Notes under the pieces: model-generated | What the model was told of the DNA's origin: nothing | Seen by the model: the letters and a program-made list of their open reading frames with translations, nothing else | Database searches by the model: none | Program-made: the position numbers and the translations under genes | NCBI GenBank assembly: GCA_916610825.1 | Contig: OU744451.1 | Span: forward strand, 17,631,307-17,695,306 | DNA: 64,000 bases | DNA from: Haliclystus octoradiatus | Taxonomy: Eukaryota; Cnidaria; Staurozoa; Stauromedusae; Haliclystidae | Reading direction: 5' to 3' | Shown here: positions 56,499 through 64,000 of the stretch, one piece after another | How positions within the stretch are numbered: position 1 is the stretch's first letter | Layout: the number at the start of each line of letters is the position of its first letter

Positions 56499-56785
56499 GT
56501 ATATCCCGCATATTGGGGATTGCTTCTTTAGAAAGAGAAAATTTTCTATTCGTACATGATCTTCCTGTGTTTTTACTTTGCGCGATCATTTCTTCTTCAA
56601 AAATGCAGTCAAAGTGACGATTTTGGATTAATTTTATGCCTCACTCTTTTTCCTCGAACAGGAACCCGTTCTTTTCAACAAGAGAGTTTACACCGGAAAA
56701 AACACTAAACTTTTTACTTATTTGTCTCTAAATAAAAAACCGCTAAACCAAATGACAATCTGCTTTCGGAATGAAATTTTTAACG
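56499..56785. mobile_element. MITE copy B (same family as 9357-9670)
   Basis: Shares with copy A the left terminus AAGTGTATATC and GATTGCTTCTTTAGA, and interior blocks CTGTGTTTTTACTTTGCGC, TTTACACC, GAAAAAACACTAA and CAATCTGCTTTCGGAAT. The right inverted repeat is missing: similarity ends after CTTTCGGAAT. Confidence 0.82.
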
Positions 56786-56932
56786 TTCAGCTGAAGATTT
56801 AGAGCTATATTTGTTCAATAGTCAATACCCAGGTAAAGAGCTATAAGCCTCTAAAGTCAAAAGTTTTTAGTTTTGGATTTTTCTCACTCATGTGCTCACA
56901 CGACTAACACCTCTTTGCGGCTTCGTCTGTAG

Positions 56933-57137
56933 TCTATAGTCCAGTTGAAATAAATCACCTGATGATTACCTTCTTGTGGGATAGTTCCACATCAGTTCTT
57001 TGTATAGTGCTCAATGAAATCAATAAAACCATATATAGAATAGGAGTCAAACATGAAACATGCTAGAGACTACGCTACTCCAAGTTTCACACCAGGAGGT
57101 GACCATCAGGTGATTTATTTCAACTAGACTGCAAAAA
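56933..57137. mobile_element. About 205-bp foldback element
   Basis: AGTTGAAATAAATCACCTGA at the left and TCAGGTGATTTATTTCAACT at the right are exact 20-bp inverses; similarity continues outside (TAGTCC/GACTGC) and inside (TGATTACCTTCTTG / AGGAGGTGACCA). Confidence 0.8.
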
Positions 57138-57772
57138 TCTGTCCTTATCCCAGGACGAGCTTCCATGTATTACAGTTGATTGGTTGTTGATCATGCTATT
57201 GTTTAGTTAATTATGATTTATGGTTTTGATTGTTATCATGTCTTTCGGTTAGCGAGATAATAGGCCGAGCGCTACAGAGCCAAAAGGGCAGGTTTCTCCG
57301 GGCAACTTGAAAATCATATAAAATGTTCAAAAAAATATGCTAAACATTTCCCTTTTTCTTGTTTTGATTAAATTTGACTGTAAACCCTTCAAAAATCCAA
57401 CTTATATTTTATGAATCACGGTCAAAGCCTTCTTATCATTTTGATAAAATGCTGCATGCGAGCTTCTTGGTCTTTGATTCTTTTGTTCTCCATGATTTTG
57501 CGAATCCATAGAAGCATGACGAAACACGAAATGTATGAATTAAGAGGGTTCTGACCGTGAAATAATGTTTCAATTCATCGTTGGTTTTGTATTTCAAAAT
57601 TCCCACGTGGGTTTTTTCATATTATTTTCTTGGTCCATTGTTATTTATTATGTCAATTCACCAACAACAAAAAAGAAGAACTACGAAACGAAGCAATGAA
57701 AGCAGGTAAGGGTATATCTGTTGGCTTCCAAATCCACCAGAATTGATTGATGATTAGAATTCTATCCTCTAG
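57138..57772. other. Non-coding DNA
   Basis: No gene seen. It may include decayed sequence of the RT fragment to the right. Confidence 0.35.
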
Positions 57773-58066
57773 CTACCAATGATTGAACTCTGGTGACATT
57801 TGTTCAACGATAGGACGGATAGTAAATGCAAAAAATAGCAGTCCCAGTGGGTCGTCCTGCTGTACGCTTTGCTCTAGTGACATAATGTGGTCTTCAAATA
57901 CTAAGTGGCTATGATAGCTGTAGCTAGAATAAATATAGGAGTAGCTTTCCTCGTATGCTCTCGCAATCACTGTGAGCATTCTTTGTCTATCTAGGCTAAT
58001 AATTGCATTCCAGAAATCTACTTTCAATATGCAGTATTGCTCACTCGATTTAATCTTATTTTCCAA
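57760..58066 (-). pseudogene. Non-LTR reverse-transcriptase fragment
   Basis: Minus-strand frame: LKVDFWNAIISLDRQRML (RT palm, first catalytic aspartate), YIYSSYSYHSHLVFEDHIM, SLEQSVQQDDPLGLLFF and IVEQMSPEFNHW. The usual VQQGDPLGPLLF reads VQQDDPLGLLFF. Directly after, where the family has YLDDG, the sequence gives stop-LED-R, so the active site is lost. Truncated on both sides. Confidence 0.78.
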
Positions 58067-58431
58067 AGAGATCTAGCTGGTGGCTGCATCGGCTTCACCC
58101 CTCGAAAGCGTGTGATGAATTTTTTGTGGTATAATTGCTCATTAATAACTAGGCTTGATAAGTGTGTCAAAGCAGAAAACAGTTTATCGTCTAACCACCT
58201 AATGTAATAAGATCATTTCATTGGCAAGCGTTTAAGAATCTTTGAAATAACATTGACACATCAGTAAAGTTACTTAAATCAAATTATTTTATAAACTTGA
58301 TAAATGAATCAAAAGGACTTCAATCAACATGTGGAGAACATTGAAACAAGTATTTCCATGCAAAAATATCTGGAGATGGACCGACACATTTATCTAGCCC
58401 AACTGCTTTGTCTGTTTTCAGATGTGAAAAT

Positions 58432-60050
58432 GTGCAAAAGTTGTAGCCTTATTTAAATCTGGAAACAAACTCAGCCCTTCAAATTACAGACCGATTTCAG
58501 TATTACCAACTCTAAGCAAAATTCTAGAAAGAACTTTTCATGATCAACTATACAATTTTCGAAAAACAAATCAGATCATTACATCTAAACAATTTGGATT
58601 CAGACTAAGTTTATGGACAACAATCCCATTATCTCATTTGCAGATGATGTATTGAATAATATGGACAGTGGACACATAACTGGAGCAATTTACTTGGATC
58701 TTGCAAAGGCATTTGATACTGTCGATCATCAAAAATCTTGAGGAATAGACTTATCAAACTCGAAATAGATGGAAATTGTTTATATTGGATCATTACTTAT
58801 TTATCACAACGTTCTCAAGTAACAAAAATTAACCAATGCTATTTATCAACACTGCCCATATTACAGTCGGTGTTCCTCAAGGTTCCATCTTAGGACCATT
58901 GTTATTCTTAATTTACGTATATGACTTACCAAAATGTCTTAAACACACAGATGTAACACTTTTCGCTGACGACATTGTTATTTTTTGCAAAGATACAGCA
59001 CCCGAAGGGCTACAGCAAAAACTAAATGACGATCTTCAAAATATTGTAGTATGGTTCCGTGGAAATAAACTTACAGTTAACACCTCCAAGTCAAAACTCA
59101 TGTGTATTGGAAGTCCTCACAAAATTAAAGTATTTTCAAATGTAACGCTTACTGTTACAATAACGCTATTGATAATGTTGAACATCTCAAATACCTTAGA
59201 GTAATACTAAACAATCATTTGACATGGAAAGAACACATTGCTCACATTCAGTCGAAAGTAGAACAGAAATTATCTATGTTAAAACGCATTAAGACCTACT
59301 TAACTACATTTTCAAGAATAATTTATTATAACACAATGGTAAAACCAAATTTTGACTATGCCAGCATTGTGTGGGGTGATAATGGGAATTCCTGCCTTAT
59401 GGGTCAATTACAAACTTTACAAAATAAAGCAGCAAGAATAATTTTTGATAGAGACTATTTATCATCTTCTGCGACCACTCTACACGACTTAGATTGGTGT
59501 TCGATACAACAAAAGCGATATTTTATGATCGAATAATTTTTACCCATAAATGCATGAATAAAATCATAGATGTAGATTTTGGTTTCATGCAAAATTCAAA
59601 TATTCATACACATAATACAAGAAAAAAATACAAATTTAAGAAAATCTTCGTGTAAATCAAACTGGGGAACCAGAAAATCGAGCTTCTTGTGTCCAGATGC
59701 TTTGAACTCCATAAACTCAAGCACAACATCTGTTACATCTCTAAAGTTATTCAAAGCAGCAATTAAAGAACAATGCCGACAACTTCCAAATAATCATGTT
59801 TGAAATAGCTTTCAATTTAAAATATTTGTATAAGTACCAATTATTGTTATTAAAGCTAATTTATTTATAGCTACATATGTTACTTCTTCATATTCATGTA
59901 TAAGCTTTTAAATGCTGTTGCTATTGTTAGATACGTTAAACTTTTAGATAAAATAATATTTTTGTTATAGCTATAGAGGACTCTCCTGAAAACCATCTAA
60001 GATGAGTGAGGTTTCCTCTTTAAATATCAAATATATATAGATATATAAAA
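58432..60050 (+). mobile_element. CR1/L2-like LINE, 3' part including reverse transcriptase
   Basis: Pieces in order, over several frameshifts: KVVALFKSGNKLSPSNYRPI, LPTLSKILERTFHDQLY, then GAIYLDLAKAFDTVDH (first aspartate), ITVGVPQGSILGPLLFLIY, and LFADDIVIFCKD (FADD active site intact, 58962-58990). After it come VNTSKSKLMCIG, KEHIAHIQSKV, YYNTMVKPNFDYASIVWG and LQNKAARIIF. The 3' UTR has an inverted AAACCATCTAAGATGAGTGA-GGTTT hairpin at about 59990-60014, typical of CR1/L2-type 3' ends, then an AT-rich tail. Frames are broken, so it is inactive. Confidence 0.85.
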
Positions 60051-60056
60051 AGGGTC

Positions 60057-60212
60057 AAGGACTACACATTCATAATTGCTACTAACAGCTTCATGCTTAC
60101 GCAATTATCAGACAATAAACTTTTTAGTTTATTTGTCTGATGATTGCGTAAGGGCTGCGTAAGCATGAAACTATTAGTAACAATTATGAATGTGTAGTCT
60201 TTGACTCCTTTT
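60057..60212. repeat. Near-perfect hairpin, about 75-bp arms
   Basis: GACTACACATTCATAATTG at the left pairs with CAATTATGAATGTGTAGTC at the right, and pairing continues to a centre near 60124-60130 (AATAAACT/AGTTTATT). One arm has a small extra segment (AAGGGCTGCGT, about 60149-60159). Confidence 0.9.
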
Positions 60213-60312
60213 ATTATATTTAGCTCTGTCAAATGATATCGAGCACTATATTTTGCTATTAGACAATATCTAATATATATATATATATAAATATAAGATA
60301 TATAATAATACT

Positions 60313-62763
60313 ATATGGCGAAAGAGTCAAAGAATGCACATTCTTTACTGTTACTTAAAGTGGGAATAAACCCCCAGACTATCTTTACATATATAGTAGA
60401 ACCCGACGTGAAAAAAACAATGGCGTAATTTGTTTTTCGATCTGGAAATTATTTCTTGGTGAAAAATGCCTTCAAAGTGGTGTTTTGGCCCAAATGTCGC
60501 TGAGGGAAAAAAAGGGATTGGATCTAGCTTTATGACGACAAAGTCACAAGTCGTGTGGTTTTTCTAATAGACTTTAGATCAGATTAATCACGCGATGTTA
60601 CGTTTGAGATGGCGTAGCTCTGTGACGGCAATCTATTTTTCTCTCCCACAAAACTGAGGTAAGGAAGAACATATAAACTCAAGAGTAGCAAAATTCCAGA
60701 TGATTTAATGATTTTAAAGTTCACGAATTTGAAGAAAATAAAAATCAGAAAATATTTCATTCGTAGCGCGCGTTATACAGATTATATTTTGACATTTCAT
60801 TCTCACACATATTTAACACATATCAAAAGATTCTCTGGTGACCACAAAAGCTAGCTAATTTAGTAGAATTTATTTTTGTAAGCATATGTCTGCACTGAAA
60901 ATGGAGTGTTCTTTTGAGGGTAAAAATCATAATGTATGGTGGGATGGTGGGAAACCCTATTAAGAACACCATAACCGTCGATTTTATAGTCCTCTTTTCA
61001 CAGAAGCGAAATCTGTCCATCTGATTTCTCGTCTCTGTAGAAAGGTATTTTGTGCAAAGTAACATCTGCACTGTATTACCGCATCCTATAAACTACAGAT
61101 TGTGACGACATGATGCTAACATGTTCTACTTTCTAGCCGAAGGAATGATTACTAGACTGGTAAAATAATTTTGTGGCGTATGTAAAATAAGGAACGAGAC
61201 TTCACATTGCAAAACCCTAATTTTGTTAATCATATAACTTTGATAGAGAGGATAATAATTTATGCAATGAAGATATACCGCAAAACCGACAAATGATAGA
61301 ATCTGCATTACTGTAGTTCTAGTGGCTCTAGTACACGGCTGTAAACTTGAATAAGAACGTCCGAAGTCCTCTATCATGTTTGTACTATTTTCCGATATTT
61401 TATAGAATTTTATAGTGTAATGTACTGAAGAATTCCCAATGGTTTTTTAAATATTGAATCCTTGGTGAATTAATGATGAACACTTTGTTAGACTATTGAG
61501 TATAATATATCTATCTATACAGTCGTATAAACTATACGATTACATGGTTTAAGCTTTACTAGACAAACATCAATTTCAAACTTAAACGTTGAAATGATAA
61601 TTGAAGAATGTCTATTTAATGTTTTAGTAATACTTAATTAAATCCGAAAAAGTACAATTAATACTTTGCAGTACCAACTATCTCGAGGAAAAGTCGTCTG
61701 TGCATGCCCTTGCAAATCAAGTCAGCTTACATTCACATTTAGATCATGGAAAGGATATCCTGTAGAAATATTTACTCAAGAACAACTTGCAGATCATAGA
61801 GTTAAAAATAGTTAAAACTTATATAGAGTAAGATCAAGCTATTTTGAAGGGTACGTGTCTACTAATTAAGATTTGAGAAGTACTGCGGTCACACAGAATA
61901 CGTAACTAATATGTGTCACTAGACTAGTCACAAAGGAACAGTCGCACCGCCTGACATTTGTGTTAATCCGCAATCTATATCAGATTCATCGCGCTTAATG
62001 ACGCTACGAGAAATTATTTCGACCAAGCGTTTCAATAGATTTTATTCTGCTCCTGAAATCACAAATTGCATCTTTTTTACGTAATTCGCGAGTTTATATG
62101 TTTGTTCATGGCTCAGCCTTGTCAGAATTTTTTTTTGCGTGACTTCTCGGAGCTAGGTCACCTCAAAGATTACGTCGCGTGATCAGCCCACTGTTGAGTC
62201 TGTTAGACAAACCGCACGACTTGTGACTTTGTCGTCATAAAGCTAGATCCAATCCCTTTTTTTTCTCAGCGACATTTGGGTCAAAACACCACTTTGAAGG
62301 CGCTTTTCACCAAGAAATAATTTCCAGATCGAAAAAAAAATTACGCCATTGTTTTTTTCACGTCGGGTTCTACTACATATGTAAAGATAGTCTGGGGGTT
62401 TATTCCCACTTTAAGTTTCACGCATTCCACAGCGATCTTCAGACAGATTTTTTACTCAATGAAAAATATACATGATCTACGTTCTATGGTAAAACTATCC
62501 GTAATGCTGCTTTCTATTGTTTAATACAATGCTATTCTCATTGCTATTGTTGATACAAGTGGTAGAAAAATGTGATGGTTTCTTTTATTCTCAGTAAATT
62601 ATTATTTGTTATGTTTTTGATTTATTAAAATTGGACAAGTAATGTGTATTTTCGTGACGACATTTAGATATTAATTCAGATTTTGTGATTTTCAAATCGC
62701 AGTGAAATGCGTGAAACTTGAGTAACAGTAAAGAATGTGTATTCTTTGACTCTTTCGCCATAT
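60313..62763. mobile_element. 2.45-kb element with about 325-bp terminal inverted repeats
   Basis: Left arm 60313-60640 is matched in inverted orientation by 62137-62763 once a 303-bp insertion (62415-62717) is removed. Shared words include GGCGAAAGAGTCAAAGAATG, GGGAATAAACCCCCAGACTA, GAACCCGACGTGAAAAAAAC, TTTCGATCTGGAAATTATTT and GACAAAGTCACAAGTCGTG. The 1.5-kb centre has no recognised transposase; its minus-strand frames at 60823-61377 have no motif I know. An AT-rich microsatellite flanks it on both sides. Confidence 0.85.
62415..62717. mobile_element. 303-bp element inserted at a TTAA site
   Basis: Ends GTTTCACGCATTCCACAGCG and the inverse CGCAGTGAAATGCGTGAAAC match at 20 of 22 bp. It is flanked by TTAA (62411-62414) and TTGA (62718-62721). 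The opposite arm at 60351-60362 has a single TTAA at the same place and no insert. Confidence 0.85.
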
Positions 62764-64000
62764 ATTATTATTATTATTATATCTTATCTATATATTATTT
62801 CTTATTATTATTTACCGCTCTGTCAAATGAAGACATAGAGCCCTATATTATCTACTATTAGATAAACATAAATTTTATTATTAAATATAACATATATATA
62901 TATATAAAGTAACTGTGTGGGCAAAATATCAATTTGAGTGCTTAATGCTAAAAGCAGAGCAATATAAATAGTAGATCAAAGTTTGTAGGAGATCTAACAA
63001 CGTGAGAAGGTGATCTTCGAGGCGTAATGGTGATTTGACTCCTTGTATTCATATTAAATGAAGATCTCCGACAAGATAATATAAATTGATAATAAGTAGA
63101 ACAAGAAAAGTATATCAGTGCTTGTCTGAGTGAATCTAATTAATATAATACTTTACATTGGCTTTTATATGTACATAAGAGAGGTTACCTCAAAAGGAGG
63201 ATGGTCTAATATCGACTATCTCATAATGAGGCTGGTTAATATTTAACAAGATATTTAATAAGCGGGTGGAATGAACGAAGTATTGATTAATACCACCACA
63301 CATACATAGGCGTTGATAAGATATATATTTGTGTAATTGTAATAATAATAACAGTAGCTGGCCACCAACAGGGAGAGGATGAATGAGGGTTAATATGACC
63401 GTTGATAAACAGAGCCTCTGTGAAGGTGGACCAGCTTTGCTAATATAGGTGTTGTCGCCACGAAGGGCAGACGAGAAGAGGGTTGACATATTACATACAG
63501 TGATTTACATTACAAGGTATACGTGATTACAAACGGAAGCTTTACAGTTGACAAAGGAAATACATTATGGATAAGACAATAGACATAAAACAATCCACTA
63601 CATAACTTCCCCCCACGGAGACGGAGTCCCGTCTGTGAGTGAAAGATATGAAATAATATATACAGGACGAATGAATGAATAAAAATACGTATAATAAAAT
63701 AGAATATGATTTAAAATAAGTTAATAATAATGTTTTGATTGAGTTAGATGAATTAGATTGTTTGTTTTCTTTCATGTTGTATAGTTGGTTAAGTATGTGT
63801 TGTATGGTTGTAGCGACAAAATCTTGTAAATATTTAATAGTTCTTTGTGGTGGGCCTTTGTGCAAGTCATGATTGTATATAGCCTATTTTTTTGATCTTC
63901 TGTTTTTGATGGTGTTATGTATCTATGTTGGTAAAGTTGTTTTGTTGTTACAATTCTTTGTGCTCAAGCCTGGCAATCTTTATTTTCTTGTCGGGTTAAG
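62764..64000. other. Non-coding DNA at the right end
   Basis: 62818-62866 repeats, in direct orientation, the sequence at 60227-60275 (CTCTGTCAAATGA ... CTATATT ... CTATTAGA). No gene is supported. On the minus strand GTGGGGGGAAG at 63607-63617 looks like a polypurine tract, and a following TGTAGTGG (63602 downwards) could be an LTR start, but no partner LTR is visible in the window. Confidence 0.4.

Noticed and set aside
60823..61377. Transposase in the centre of the long-inverted-repeat element
   Set aside because: The two short minus-strand frames have no catalytic or DNA-binding motif and cannot be joined into a longer protein.
1..64000. CRISPR arrays, bacterial operons or phage genes
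   Set aside because: Repeats are microsatellites, tandem duplications and transposable elements; genes have spliceosomal introns. Nothing prokaryotic was seen.

Overview
The window is AT-rich nuclear DNA from an animal, most likely a marine invertebrate. Genes are split by GT-AG introns of about 0.4 to 3.7 kb. One intact gene is a secreted fibrinogen-domain protein of a kind expanded in marine invertebrates. The repeat fauna mixes RTE-like and CR1/L2-like LINEs, Ty3/Gypsy elements, a Penelope-like remnant, hAT and MULE remnants, a tRNA-derived SINE and many small inverted-repeat elements. I cannot fix the phylum from sequence alone. There is no bacterial operon, CRISPR array or phage here.

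Genes. (1) 707-6746 (+): 3' part of an unrecognised gene, four exons with consistent splice phases, encoding a coiled-coil region and an acidic tail. (2) 7115-8692 (-): PIGS, a GPI-transamidase subunit, in one exon, tail to tail with gene 1. (3) 10465-17862 (-): NOP9, a Pumilio-repeat ribosome-biogenesis factor; six exons join in phase to 598 codons. (4) 44061-50766 (+): a secreted protein with a PAN/apple-like N-terminus and a fibrinogen C-terminal domain; four exons join in phase to 339 codons. About 26 kb between genes 3 and 4, and nearly everything after gene 4, is mobile-element debris.

Repeat layout. 0-17 kb: small inverted-repeat elements, a LINE 3' end and SINEs sit in introns of gene 1 and NOP9. 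18.4-19 kb: MULE transposase remnant. 20.2-26.1 kb: an RTE-like LINE split by a minus-strand Ty3/Gypsy element (20731-24597). 26.84-30.98 kb: a second Ty3/Gypsy element with two 166-bp LTRs, a 5-bp target duplication, a primer-binding site and a polypurine tract, inserted into a dispersed repeat that also occurs in the last intron of gene 1. 31.5-36.7 kb: an inverted-repeat element, a hAT transposase remnant, and two non-LTR reverse-transcriptase remnants. 37.9-39.6 kb: a TTTCA array of about 73 units and TTTG tracts. 45-50 kb: a MITE and a Penelope GIY-YIG remnant in introns of the fibrinogen gene. 52-63 kb: several MITEs, two reverse-transcriptase fragments, and a 2.45-kb long-inverted-repeat element whose right arm carries a 303-bp insertion at a TTAA site.

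I did not find a convincing new biological system. The strongest material is the insertion history. In three cases an unoccupied copy of the target lies in the same window, so the order of events can be read directly. The two new-looking proteins worth follow-up are the uncharacterised gene 1 and the PAN-plus-fibrinogen gene. All exon models here are from reading splice signals and phase; no transcript data were available.
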